From Mactra quadrangularis (taxonomy: Eukaryota; Mollusca; Bivalvia; Venerida; Mactridae): a stretch of DNA of 64,000 nt. Positions 26,001 through 35,495 of the stretch are shown here, in pieces; within the stretch, counting starts at the first letter, position 1, and every line of letters starts with the position of its first letter. The DNA is taken from the NCBI GenBank assembly GCA_025267735.1, contig CM046299.1, forward strand, positions 38,268,887 through 38,332,886, written 5' to 3'. Both the position numbers and the translations under genes were made by a program. The notes below the pieces were generated by a model, which saw only the letters and a list, made by a program, of their open reading frames with translations, searched no databases and was not told the origin of the DNA.

Positions 26001-29000
26001 GTTCTCCACACAGGAATATGAAAAGTTTATCGACTTCAAGATCTTGTTAAGATAAACACACTTGTACAACCTTTAGCAGCTATAAAATCTGCATATTGTC
26101 ATCTGAAATAATTAAAATGGGAATTTTAATGACATAGATCTAATCATACAAATAACATTCTAAAAATTCTGATTTGAAGATAAACATATTGCATATCCTC
26201 AGCTGAAAGCAACTCGGCTGGAAACAGATGTGGCCCAGCATTTTTAACGTTGGACTGGTATAATTAGCAACCCAGCTCTGTGTTGGTTTGAATCCCATCT
26301 AAAACCTACCCAGTTGATATATATCAATCCAGGATATGCTTGGTGAGTTTTCTGAAAATACTGTCATTCAATTTCTATTTATATTGTAATAGAAGGGAAG
26401 TTTTTTAATTTAATGTCACAGTAATTACCAGTTAATTAACATTATGGGAAGAAGGATATGTAAGCCGCCAGATAGCCCAGTTGCGAAAGCACTCTTTTTA
26501 TATACCAGATTATATACCGGTTTTATATACCGGATTATATGCACTTTACCAGTAAAGCGAGAGGTCCTAGGTTCGATTCCCAGTCAGACTGCATATTTCT
26601 GTCTGATATTTGACATCCATCGTCGGTCCATGACAATAACTTGCTCAGTTGAGAAACACTTGTAAACAAAATAAATGTTCCATAAACAGCCTGGAATTCT
26701 GAAATTTGAGACAAATTTCCAATTCACAGGGTAGTTTGTCACAGCCCTTACCTGTTCACATTATGGGAAGAAATATAGTGGCAGCATAGCTAAGTCGCAA
26801 GAGCACTCACACTGTGAGTAAAAGGTCCAGGGTTCGAGTCCCGGTCAGGCTGAATATTTTTCTTACCCCGTGATGTTAACAAATAAAGACATAATTAGTA
26901 AGGTAAAAAAAACACTTCTTAATGGGTCGAAATAATTGGGGACGAAAAATATTGAGCAAACTGTGAGACTGACGTTGTTAACACAGTTATATTATGCAGA
27001 CTACAATCACGTTTACCTTGTCGATCATTATTGATGAATTGTTGAATATTGACACATGTGACATGTCTGTCCATCGACTCCATCATGCGATTCGACAAGT
27101 CGTTTTTACATAAGAAATCTTAAGATTTCACCTTGTCTTCACCAAGCGACCACGTTGTTGTTTAGATATTGACGACTGTTGGTCATTATTGGCTGTCCCC
27201 GCGTCATTTCCCATTATTTTTGTACAGTGAAAGGTTCCAACTTGACAGACCTGTCAGTTGAAGTGTTTAGGTTGCCGGACATAAAATAACTTTCGGCTAC
27301 TTTTCGAATATGTACTAATCCGGAGGGCAAAATCATAACCATTGAGACTGATCCCGCCCACATTTATCATTGGAACCCGCCTTAAAATAATATCGATAAT
27401 CAAAGTGTTGAATGAGAACCGGTTGTAATTTGTGTATTTTTTATTGCATCATGGCTACCTAAGATATAGAGATACAAGCAAGTCGGAATGATCGCAAGAT
27501 ATATATCGTATCATTCGTATCGAACTAATGGTATAGTAAACAACCGAACGTATGGTATAAAACGTATAGAACGTATGGTATAAAACGTATAGAACGTATG
27601 GTATAAAACGTATATGGTAAGAACTTCGTAAAGATCGTAATTCGTATCGTACGCATTCGACTTTGGAAATGGTATAACGTACGAATGGTATGCGTATTGT
27701 CTTCGTATATGGTAAAGATCGTATTTCAACTATTACGCGCGCCTTACTGTACCTCCATTGATTAGATAAAAAGGTGAATTTGTCGACCTTGTGGAAGGGT
27801 AGATGAGTACTGGTTGTAAACAAGGGTCCAGGAAAGCTTAGTTTGTCGCGATGGACGTTGTGAAATGATTTAAACAGTGTTGTCACAAGTTTAACCCAGT
27901 AAAAAGCCTATAGAACTTATATACGGTGTAAGGTGATATGCTATGTAATATTTACTGTTAGTTGTTGTATTTCAGGCTTTGCTAAAAACTTGATCTACAT
28001 TATACTAGGATCAGGAGGTGGTTTAATGATTCTATCAACAATTGTTGTTGTAACAGTATGTATATACAGGTATGTATGATAGTCCTTATAATGATTTAAA
28101 ATTGAAGACTAACTGAGAAAAACTAACGTTTCAATGAAAATAAATTTTATTTTAGAAATGGATTTTTTTATTTAAATTGGCTGCATACTAAAAGGCGATC
28201 TTATTGCTTAAAGACGCATTATTTCCGCGTTCAAATGAGATATGTATGTATTTTATATGATATTTTTGGTCAAATTGTAAATGATTCTATTGGCGTTTAG
28301 ATAGCATGCTTACACTGTAAGATAGATGTCTTTTAAATTAATTTTTTGTTGCTTGAAACAAGAAGTTAGTTATGGGCAAAATTATTAATTTCTTTTGACT
28401 ACATGCAAGCAAATTAAAGAAAGCCATTACAAATTACATACATGTATTTTGTTCTTAGCAAGGGAATTGTTTCACTAACGCTATTTCAGCACAATTAAGG
28501 TCATAATGGTTATGCTATATGCTTTAAAAATTAAAAATAAATACTTTTTCCTTCACATTAGGCAATTGGAATAAAGCCATCTCGATTTAAGTTTTTTTTC
28601 AAACGGCTTGACATATCATTTTTAACGAACAACCGTGTCTATAAATTGTAGATCTAAGAAAAAAGATAGTCCCGAACATAAAACGAAAAGTTCAACAAAT
28701 GACACAAATAATGCAAACACTGCATATGATATGACTGTGTATGAGGAATGTGGTAAGGAACCAACACAGGAAGATAAACATAAACAACCACATGGTTTAG
28801 AAAACGAATATTCTGTAGCTCAGCATGAGAATACTGTCAATGCACCCAGTTCTGAAGACGGAGACATATATAATCATGTTAACCAGGATTGTGCAAAACC
28901 TATCCAAGATGACAATTATTCTCATTTACCGATAATGAATCAAAACCAATCAAATGCCATTGTCGATGAAACTTACTCACATTTAGCAAATCAAAATCCT

Positions 29001-29198
29001 ATTCAATGTAAAGGCGCATATATCACTGAGTCTACGTATGCTCATGTTCAAGTTGGCAACAAAAGTCATGAACAACAAGCTGCCAATGATGGGCAGGACA
29101 ATAACTATGATGGTTTAAACTGCATGGGCAATAAAGAAACAATTGGTAAGCTCAAACCTGATATTTGTGTTCAGGATAATGATTATGATCATGTTTAA
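13994..29198 (+). CDS. Ig-superfamily membrane receptor with a multi-tyrosine tail (receptor A)
   Basis: Eight exons join in frame to 582 residues: 13994-14048, 16424-16705, 17669-17989, 18594-18923, 20709-20774, 21431-21484, 27976-28069, 28652-29198. Every intron is GT-AG. The first six junctions are phase 1; the last is phase 2. Predicted order: signal peptide (1-18), three Ig-like domains (19-112, 113-219, 220-329), a hydrophilic Ser/Thr-rich stalk (330-369), one TM helix (about 375-400), a basic stop-transfer and a ~180-residue tail. The tail has six related motifs: DIYNHV (Y474), DNYSHL (Y490), ETYSHL (Y509), STYAHV (Y530), NNYDGL (Y553) and NDYDHV (Y579). STYAHV fits the ITIM consensus. 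Its three Ig exons match the third to fifth Ig exons of receptor B on the other strand. The ATG has A at -3 and G at +4. Likely a surface receptor signalling through SH2 proteins (inference). Upstream Ig exons could have been missed. Confidence 0.82.
14049..16423 (+). other. Receptor A intron 1
   Basis: Holds a decayed LINE reverse-transcriptase fragment (14452-15030). The remaining ~1.4 kb (15035-16423) shows no Ig-like exon or recognisable repeat, so equivalents of the first two Ig domains of receptor B are not visible here. Confidence 0.55.
14452..15030 (+). pseudogene. Decayed LINE reverse-transcriptase fragment
   Basis: Reads NNCHAGFRRNYFTKDLVYCF, then SCFRKAFN and NYCVKTSHGVTDYV. Further on, in a shifted frame, it reads FSDDVANCVDAVLYLQEQ, a worn form of the F/YADD palm motif region. 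The order matches the RT palm of a CR1/RTE/jockey-type LINE. Frame changes and stops show it is dead. It is intronic to receptor A. Confidence 0.7.
16424..16705 (+). CDS. Receptor A exon 2: Ig-like domain (homologue of B domain 3)
   Basis: Acceptor 'cttatttag', donor 'gtaagt'; phase 1-1, 282 bp. It contains a CxxC pair (SDCQDC) followed by the Ig-type cysteines in INITCDV and QLECIAVYN. Receptor B exon 4 has the same layout (DFCTNC, IDVTCKV, ELICSARN). Confidence 0.85.
17669..17989 (+). CDS. Receptor A exon 3: Ig-like domain (homologue of B domain 4)
   Basis: Acceptor 'ttcttcag', donor 'gtaagt'; phase 1-1, 321 bp. Key strings are NISCLVEGRRPAANNITMWI and VKCCEYNKEF, followed by another Cys near the end (WCSND). 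Receptor B exon 5 has IDIKCMVEDRRPPAENISLW and VQCCEYNFRF, clearly homologous. Confidence 0.9.
18594..18923 (+). CDS. Receptor A exon 4: Ig-like domain (homologue of B domain 5)
   Basis: Acceptor 'ttttatag', donor 'gtaagt'; phase 1-1, 330 bp. Four cysteines sit in a pattern shared with receptor B exon 6: CVIEESNPLCIATWNT and ITCSPNC here, CLMTHSYPKCDVTWET and VTCIPKC there. Several N-glycosylation sequons are present. Confidence 0.88.
19387..19742. mobile_element. Intronic MITE with subterminal CTTGTCC motifs
   Basis: The left end TTGAGGGGTGTTGAATTCCT and the right end (reverse complement TCAAGGGGGTGGAATTTCT) form imperfect terminal repeats. ACTTGTCCGTGG/CCACGGACAAGT-type motifs recur inside both ends. 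No coding capacity. Confidence 0.65.
20709..20774 (+). CDS. Receptor A exon 5: stalk
   Basis: A 22-codon phase 1-1 exon rich in Thr, Ser, Asp and Glu (DVSTVGDTDFTTKETNTAEP). Acceptor 'tattttag', donor 'gtaatt'. If the donor is not used, a stop follows within about 10 codons, giving a form without the TM segment (possibility only). Confidence 0.6.
21431..21484 (+). CDS. Receptor A exon 6: second stalk exon
   Basis: An 18-codon phase 1-1 exon (DTSPSQNVDVSLTEKKT). Its acceptor and first bases (gatattttagATGAC) nearly repeat those of exon 5, suggesting exon duplication. Confidence 0.6.
21596..21665 (-). repeat. LINE 3'-tail fragment, antisense
   Basis: Reverse complement of the RNase H LINE tail at 36651-36717: 'tcggcgcgatatgacct', 'gttggtgcgccgtaaaac' and an AAAC-type repeat. 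It is a very short 5'-truncated insertion. Confidence 0.7.
21905..22135. repeat. Left subterminal array of cgtat/ggtata motifs
   Basis: Contains (TCGTA)n near 22018-22047 and variants of atcgtatggtaaa and gaatggtataagcg. The peptides it can encode are tyrosine/arginine repeats and are not real proteins. Confidence 0.75.
22604..22900 (-). repeat. SINE (family A) with 14-bp target duplication
   Basis: Read on the minus strand: a tRNA-like head (CACCCGGCTAGC, then CGTGGGTTAGATTCTGG), a body with 'gtcagtcactgacgaaagc' and a tail 'ttgctatggcgttaaattc' plus AAAC repeats. ATGTACTATGATAT flanks it at 22590-22603 and 22901-22914, proving retrotransposition. Confidence 0.92.
22940..23948 (-). mobile_element. 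Mariner-type element, decayed
   Basis: The terminal repeats CGAGGGGTGATTGGAAAGTT and, inverted, CGAGGGGTGATTGATAAATT lie between TA dinucleotides (22938-22939, 23949-23950). The minus strand near 23382-23450 reads VYTWQKRFSEGRTWVFDEER, like the helix-turn-helix/linker of mariner transposases. Stops interrupt the rest. At 1009 bp it is shorter than an intact mariner. Confidence 0.82.
24495..24622 (+). mobile_element. MITE with CAGGGGCGGATCC-type terminus, copy 2 (5' part)
   Basis: 'ggcagatctagaggg', 'ggttcggaccc' and 'ggaatttccaaaatgtat' align with the start of the copy at 62505. The distal half is missing. Confidence 0.65.
25261..25775. mobile_element. Inverted-repeat element with CAACTCAACCCA arrays
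   Basis: Left side: about five copies of (a)caactcaaccca within 25261-25352. Right side: about four inverted copies (tgggttgagtt) within 25686-25775. The AT-rich middle has no gene. The mirrored motif arrays suggest a non-autonomous transposon. Confidence 0.65.
26455..26600 (+). repeat. tRNA-like SINE head with internal insertion
   Basis: An A-box-like segment (gatagcccagttgcgaaagc) is separated from a B box (ggttcgattcc) by a tandem 'ttatataccgg' insert. It resembles the head at 26775 and is preceded by the same 'attatgggaagaa'. It is not a functional tRNA gene. Confidence 0.6.
26775..26855 (+). repeat. tRNA-derived SINE head
   Basis: 'gcatagctaagtcgcaagagc' and 'ggttcgagtccc' mark A- and B-box-like promoters. 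The anticodon arm does not form a normal 5-bp stem with a 7-base loop, so I call a SINE head rather than a tRNA gene. Confidence 0.55.
27485..27730. repeat. Right subterminal array of cgtat/ggtata motifs
   Basis: Includes three direct copies of a ~27-bp unit (gaacgtatggtataaaacg) near 27545-27615, then scattered variants up to the terminal repeat. Confidence 0.75.
27976..28069 (+). CDS. Receptor A exon 7: transmembrane segment
   Basis: Acceptor 'gtatttcag', donor 'gtatgt'. Encodes a ~26-residue hydrophobic helix with a Gly-rich start (LGSGGGLMILSTIVVVTV) and ends in phase 2, completing Arg with the next exon. Confidence 0.8.
28652..29198 (+). CDS. Receptor A exon 8: cytoplasmic tail with six tyrosine motifs
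   Basis: Acceptor 'aaattgtag'; stop TAA at 29196-29198. The tail starts basic (RSKKKDSPEHK), becomes polar and Asn/Gln-rich, and carries six Y-x-x-L/V motifs. Four have His at +2 and most have Asp or Glu just before Tyr. Spacing between tyrosines is 16, 19, 21, 23 and 26 residues. Additional tyrosines (Y426, Y431, Y454, Y524) lie outside the pattern. Confidence 0.85.
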
Positions 29199-30706
29199 AT
29201 TAGATCTGTGTATATTAAATGTTACTTCTTGATAATCCATGATGTCCAAACGTGGTATTGATAGATCTAAATAATGAATTTCATGTAAATTGTAGGGAAG
29301 ATTTTACCGTCTTTAAGATGGACACAAAATATAGTTTATGGCATTTGGGTTCTGACATAATTTAAGTAATCGATGATGCAAATAGTAAAAACAGAGTTAA
29401 AACTAGTGTTTGACCCATATTATTATGACCATACTGTTTCTTTTGGATTATGCCGGTTTTGAAATAATATTGATAAATCTTATTATGGTATTTTTATATG
29501 ATATAGAAATTTCTGAATTAATCTAAACTCGTTTAATTGTTTACAATGTTTCAGTATAATACTTTTATTTTAGTTTTGTTAATAGAAAATTTTGGAATAA
29601 TCTAGAATGTTCCGTCTGTGAATATTATAAAAAATACATTTTCATTTTATCTTTATGTTTCTGTAATCTTCTAAAATGTTCCGTCTGTGTTTTTATGTAT
29701 ATCCATTGTTACATTTGCGCGCTTTAGATAAATGTTTCAAAATGATCCATGTCAGTTTCTAAATGTCGATTATCATACATGTATGTCTTATTTCTTTATA
29801 TATTCACTTTTCATTTCGTTTTGCCTGAGTAAGTTACTAAATCTAAAAGAGTAGAAATATATTTATATGTACTAGTTCCATATTCAATATTTGATAATGC
29901 CCTTAAAATATGTGATTAATTTAAGCTCAGTGAGTCAATAGATGACTGTTTAGTGGAGCATTATTATTTCTTTTATAAAAATATACATTATTGTTTTCTG
30001 ATATTTGACTTAGATCGCATGGTGAAATTTAACTTCAATTTTGTAGTTTTAAGAAACCATTAGTATGCATATTTCTATATTCTTCATATTTTTGAAGGGA
30101 GACATTCAGTTATCATGTTGAATTGTTATAACCACAGAATAGAAATTGAAAACGCTAGAATCGCAGGTAATGAAAGTAGCCAACGTTTGTGTAAATTTTC
30201 TTCCCAAAATACTTCCCAGTCTGAATTCCAAGTTTTATTCCGTTGCAGTAGTAATTTTATCTGTCATACTGTTGACAGACTCATTTATTTTATAAAATAT
30301 ATTACTAAGCATCATCAATATTGTCATATTAATGAAAGAATCATAATGTATCAATATGTTCTCTAAATATTTTATAACTGTTTCTACTATTATTTATTGT
30401 TCTGTTATATATGTGTCATGAATGTTGTAAATGACAAAAGACATGTTATACCGCTTTTTTGACAAAGAAGATGTATGCATGTATGTTATTAATTTGATCG
30501 GACACTTTCTGTCGTGAGAGATGTTTGAAAACTAAATTATGTACATATCTTTTATAATCATATGTCCCTAAAAACATTTTTAACAAGTGTATCATTTCAC
30601 ATTGTTATTTTCGTTCTTTTATTTTTATAAAAAATTCATATTTTCTGTAATTTTTAGTATGTTTATGATTAGTTAACCTGCTGTGTTACTTTCCTTTAAT
30701 CCAAGC
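29199..30706 (+). other. Probable 3' UTR of receptor A and AT-rich flank
   Basis: No further coding signal. Two copies of 'aatgttccgtctgtg' lie near 29607 and 29675. I could not assign a confident poly(A) site. Confidence 0.4.
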
Positions 30707-31222
30707 ATGATTTCATACAGTGATATATTTTAACAAATTTGCTTTTATTTCATCACTTAATTTTCTCTCAAGTCATAATGAAGTATCAATTTCCTTTAAT
30801 GATTAACAAGTCGAGAGTCGGATGTATATAATTAGGAAATAAAATGATAAATGAATCACTCAGAAATGGTGATTCGTTATGTTTGTCTAGTCAGTTAGTT
30901 CCAATGAAAAATATCAAATCATGATGTCAGAAAAATTGTCTCCTTAAATTCAATCATAATTTGATAGAGTGATATATATTTTCCAAATTTGCTTTTAATT
31001 ATTCACTTAATTTTCTTTCAAGTCATAATGAAGTATCCGCTTCCTTTAATAATGGGCACGTCGAGAGCCGGATGTTTATGTAACATAATTACCATATATT
31101 AATTATATTGCATAATTTAGATATAAAATTATAAATGAATGCCTCAATGATGGAAATTTGTTATTTCTCTCTAGTCAGTAAGTTTCAATGAAAAACATAA
31201 AATCATGGTGTCAGGAAAACTG
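30707..31222. repeat. Tandem duplication of ~245 bp
   Basis: 30707-30950 and about 30953-31222 share 'ttaattttct(c/t)tcaagtcataatgaagtatc', 'gtcgagag(t/c)cggatgt' and 'tctagtcagt(t/a)agttt(c)caatgaaaa'. Non-coding. Confidence 0.75.
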
Positions 31223-31287
31223 TATATAACATCCATAGATGTACTGGGAATAAAATACATACATAAGATAAATTATCATCAATAATC

Positions 31288-31440
31288 ACTCGGCTAGCTC
31301 AGTTGGTAGCTTGCAAGTCTTCTGGTCGAGGAGTCGTGGATTCGAAATCCGGGCAGGCTTTACTTTTGTGGAGTTAGGGCATGAAATGATAATGCTTTTT
31401 TTTTCTAACCCCCCCCCCCCCCTATCACTCTATCATTGAT
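31288..31440 (+). repeat. SINE (family A), 3'-truncated, with poly-C run
   Basis: The head CGGCTAGCTCAGTTGGTAGC plus B-box-like 'gtggattcgaaatcc' starts the SINE. A run of 14 C near 31410 interrupts the body. The tail is missing. Confidence 0.8.
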
Positions 31441-32322
31441 TCTTAATCGTATATCAAATGTACAGGTAAACGTACTACACAATGTGTTTAAAGTAATTGA
31501 TATTGCTGTTTCATCTTACATATTGATATATATAATAATAAGAAAGCTGACACAATGCTGTATGCCTCTTTTAGTTGATGTGAATATAGAAAATATAGAA
31601 TAAACCACTTACACAAAAGTCTTTAAATTCGTGAACAAATGTGCTTAAGTAATAAAATTAATCAAACAACACAAATAATCAAAGCACTGGAGTGCTGAAG
31701 CAACGATAATATGAACTCATTTATTTACCATTCTTTAAATACGGACAACCATTCCCTTTCAAAAGTAAAGTGAAATGGAAAAATAATTTGCCTATTTCAT
31801 AGTTACATTTTGTTCCATTTATTTAACTATTTTAGTCTTATCTATGTACAGCATGTATATAAAACATATACATTATACAATATATAATATAAAACATTTA
31901 CATTGCCAATCTTGAAAGAGTTATCAAAGGCTTTACATGACATATATAATAATAGGCATTAAATAACAAAAAGTATCATACATTTATCAACAATATAATT
32001 ATTTTCAACTAACAAATTATAAAACAATTTAAATAAAAAGTAGCCAATCAATGCTATAAGGGACTTTGGTCAGTTATTTCCCCTTGTATACTCTCCAAAT
32101 AGGTAGGTCCAATTAGTTGGATTACTTGGATTTTACCCTAACTTTTCAATGTCAATTTGCCAAAATTAATCTTATATAACTTTTTTTGTAAATCATATTA
32201 TTTGTTTGAAATTCAAGCTAAGTATTTTTAGGGTAACGTACTATCTAAATTTTACCACTTCTGTTAAGATCTTCATTAACAAGGAAGATAATATTTCATG
32301 TTTTCATGAGAAATACTTTCAT

Positions 32323-33460
32323 GGCTATGTGGTTTGCGCCACCTTCTTTCAGTACATGTTTTACTATGTATTATTTACTATTGTAAGCTGGGATAAGCAA
32401 ATGTGATTATAATGATTTCACTGAAAAGATAAGTTGTAAAAGGAATACATTTGCTTATCCGAGCAATGTAAATACTTACGTCATGTATTTTTGACCATTA
32501 TTTATTTTATGCGTCACTTATAAATATGTATAATAAATGACAAAATCATCATACAATTTGCCTTTGTCAAGTTCATTATTCCATGTACTACCAGAACAAG
32601 CTGCGTCAACGGGCAGTAAGGTTGACAACCTGGTTTGATTCCAGTAGTTGTAGATATAAATATAATTTTATGTTAATAAAATATTATATATACAAACTAA
32701 TGTTTGGCGTGTAAATTGGTCACTAAGGATAAGAGCATAAAGAGTAACTTATTCATGGTAAACTTCACGGTGTGTGATTATTACGCAGCACCGCTATCAA
32801 TAGAGAAATCGCGGATTGATTGGCATCAGACCACATTTATTTTCACTCTATGTTCTATATAAACACCAAAGTTTGTATTTGTCAGTTCATTCAAATGAAT
32901 TCTGTCAGGAAATGCCCTTTTTTCCATCTCTTTTATTTAATTCACCCTTCATATATGGCATTAAACACAAGCACTATTTTATGCGGTTTCACTTCCTTAT
33001 TGTGGTCAATCAAAAGGCGAATAACTGTGTTCTGATTCCGATTGCAAAGCTTTAAAATTTGTTTTTACGCTATACCACCTCCTCCCCACCATCCACCAAC
33101 TTATTCACATACTATTGTTAGGCTATGTGGTTTGTCCCACCTTCTTTCAGTACATGTTTTACTATGTTTTATTTACTATTGTAAGCTGGGATAAGCAAAT
33201 GTGATTATAATGATTTCACTAAAAAGTTAAGTTGTGAAAGGAATACATTTGCTTGTCCCAGCAATGTTAATACTTATGTCATGTATTTTTGATCATTGTT
33301 TTATTATACGTGTCATTTAAAGTCATGTATAATAAATGACAAAATCATCATACAATTTTGTCTTTGTCAAGTTCATTATTCCATGTAGTATCAGAACAAG
33401 CTGCATCAACGGGCAGTAAGGTTGACAACCTGGTTTGATTCCAGTAGTTGTGGATATAAA
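32323..33460. repeat. Pair of ~339-bp direct repeats 798 bp apart
   Basis: 32323-32660 and 33121-33460 are near-identical, from 'ggctatgtggtttg' to 'ccagtagttgt(a/g)gatataaa'. Both contain 'gggataagcaaatgtgattataatg' split by small changes, and a B-box-like 'ctggtttgattcc'. The 460-bp spacer is non-coding. This is either an old tandem duplication or a small LTR-like (TRIM) element, though the repeats do not start TG or end CA. Confidence 0.75.
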
Positions 33461-33844
33461 CGATATTAGATGAAATATTTTGATATTCTTAAATATGACT
33501 TCAATGATACAGTCCGAGGATTCCTACTGTAAGGACCTACTTACCAATTGGATTGCTTCAGGTTTTATTAGGTGAGGATAACTGACAAAAATCCCCAATT
33601 TGCAAGTAAAATATATATTTAAAAAAGACTTAAAACTTGACAATAATTTATCTGATAAAATTGATAAAAATGGATTTAGAAAATCGATCATCATCTCTGA
33701 TCAGATCAGAGATTATTTGTATAGCATTGATTACCTACATTTATTGTAAAAGATTCATAGTACAGTTAAAAAAATATTACATAAGAAATATCTAAGAATA
33801 TAAAACAACATCTGATTAAAGGAACTAAAAGAAATAATATGGAG

Positions 33845-35135
33845 CATTAATTTTATTTATTCAAAAGACACAGTCTTTTTTAAGATATTGAAACAGGTTT
33901 GGCACAAATTCTCATAATAGATTTATTAGTAAAACTCAACTTATTTTTTCTGAATCAGGTAAAGCTAAAACGACAAATCAAGAGAGAATGCTTTATCAAA
34001 CAGTGGGGCTCTTAGGTTTGTATACATATGATATTTAAATAAATCATGAAACTCTGTCTCCACTGATACACAAAGGGGACATTTTCTATCATCAAAAAAA
34101 AAAATTTTAAAATCTCCTAGCTTCTATTCGTATTGGGACATCACCAGATCTAAATTAACTTAATGCTGATCTGTGGTGAGGTAGTAAAATCAATTTACAT
34201 TAGTTGTCAACTTTGAAATGTGATTTAAAAGAATAATATGTACGTAGCCTATTTCGACCTCTACCACTGAAACCAGTGTGTCTATCAATACTATTTTCAC
34301 ATTTGTTAACAAAATTACAAAGAACAAAATTCGAAACATGAGTAACTAAAAACTACTTACAGATTGGGTTTTTTTTTCTTTTATAGATTTAACGCCGTGT
34401 CAACACAATTTAGGTCATTTTACGGCGTCCAGCGCACCTAACCTAGCTTTCCTGGACCATTGTCCAGAAAAGAAGTTCTCACCTACCCTTCCATAAGGCT
34501 GAAAACTTCTCCATATTATATAATCAATGGAGGAAAATCGACATTATTGTCAAATTTTCATGGAAGGGTATAACCTCCCCGGGTAGGATTAGATCCCGCA
34601 CCACCTCGGGCACGAGATTTCAAATCCCGGCACTCTACCAACTGCGCTATCTACCCGGGTTTTACAGATTGGAATATGAAATGAAAAATCAATCAAATTA
34701 CTTAAATGAAAGTGTTGCTTAACGACGATAAACCAATTTTTACAAAGTATTCTCGGCACCATCTGCTGCCCACAGAGTTACACTCCATTTTAACCTTAGG
34801 TTAAATGCAGATATAGATTTCCACAGGCGATCTATAGGTAGAACCCAAGCCATTTCGCCAGCCAGTGCAGCATTAGGAGTAAATTTTCCCACACCAAAAA
34901 TAATCTCATTGCCCGATTATCGATAGCTTCAATAGATAAAAACGACCTATAACCCCAAATCGGAGCACTATAATTAACTACTGGCCAAACAATGGAATCA
35001 TACAATTTTGTGAATACATCATAAGATACTCCCCAATGGATTTACATTTGGCAATTAATAACCCCAACGCTCGACTAGCACTCCGGGCAACAGCCTTTGC
35101 CGATATATTAAGATCAAAATGCTAATCAATTTCCG
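33845..35135 (-). pseudogene. Decayed antisense LINE (RT thumb and C-terminal zinc finger)
   Basis: Minus strand, 5' to 3': SASRALGLLIAKCKSIG, YDSIVWPVVNYSAPIWGYRS, then after a frameshift GVGKFTPNAALAGEMAW and WKSISAFNLRLKWS. After a SINE insertion it resumes with SGDVPIRIEARRF and KCPLCVSVETEFHDLF. This order is typical of the C-terminal part of jockey-like LINEs in molluscs. Frameshifts, stops and the SINE at 34368-34661 show it is old. Confidence 0.75.
34368..34661 (-). repeat. SINE (family B) with 11-bp target duplication
   Basis: The tRNA-like head is at the right (AACCCGGGTAGATAGCGCAG on the minus strand). The tail 'ttgacacggcgttaaat' and a T-rich end are at the left. TTACAGATTGG flanks it at 34357-34367 and 34662-34672. 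It splits the antisense LINE remnant. Confidence 0.9.
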
Positions 35136-35480
35136 AATTTCCATATCGTGCATTATTCATAAATATTGAACGTAGCAAAACTAGATCAACGTTTCGTGCA
35201 ACCGAATTACAGTACATGTATGATGTAAATGTGAGGCTTTAAATAAACTTCTTGCACAGTCATTTTTATTGTTATCTTTAGTTAACAAGTTTCAATGTAT
35301 AATATTTTAACTCTTTCCTCTAAATTTTGAAACGACAAGCTCCGTCGGAGACAACAGTGCCGATAGCGGAGCCCACAAATGGATATGGCGGGTTTGTTAT
35401 CGGTCAATAGCGCCACTTAATGAGTGAGGCAATGCAAGGCAATATACGTCTCTAAACGAAATAAAGGGAAATTATATATT

Positions 35481-35495
35481 ATGTCGGCATAATTA
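35481..35495. repeat. 15-bp target duplication of the LINE (left copy)
   Basis: ATGTCGGCATAATTA here is repeated exactly at 36718-36732, directly after the LINE tail. Confidence 0.93.

Larger units (their letters stand above)
21893..27749. mobile_element. 5.86-kb TA-flanked DNA transposon with subterminal motif arrays
   Basis: The ends are inverted repeats: CAGTAAGGCGCGCG at 21893 and its exact reverse complement ending at 27749, then weaker similarity. TA flanks both sides (21891-21892, 27750-27751), and the host SINE is continuous across the site. Next to each end is a ~220-bp array of short cgtat/ggtata motifs. CAGT ends and TA targeting fit the Tc1/mariner/pogo class. No transposase is visible, so the element is non-autonomous. 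Nested inside are a SINE (22604-22900), a mariner (22940-23948), a MITE piece (24495-24622), an inverted-repeat element (25261-25775) and two tRNA-like SINE heads. Confidence 0.82.
21822..27870 (+). repeat. SINE (family B) interrupted by a 5.86-kb transposon
   Basis: 21822-21892 carries the box-B-like 'gggttcgaatcccaccc' and the following SINE body. 27750-27870 continues it (cctccattgattag, gtggaagggtagatgagtac, ggtccaggaaagct). The intact copy at 38039-38329 reads straight through this junction. The two parts flank a TA-duplicated insertion. Confidence 0.85.

Noticed and set aside
26775..26855. Functional tRNA gene
   Set aside because: A and B boxes are present, but the anticodon arm does not form a normal stem and 7-base loop, and a sister copy at 26455 is clearly repetitive.
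27455..27886. 143-codon Tyr/Arg-rich minus-strand frame
   Set aside because: It is produced by the cgtat/ggtata array and the SINE, and has no homology-like features.
29594..29695. Paired 'aatgttccgtctgtg' as heat-shock elements
   Set aside because: They lie downstream of the stop codon and only loosely match alternating GAA/TTC units.
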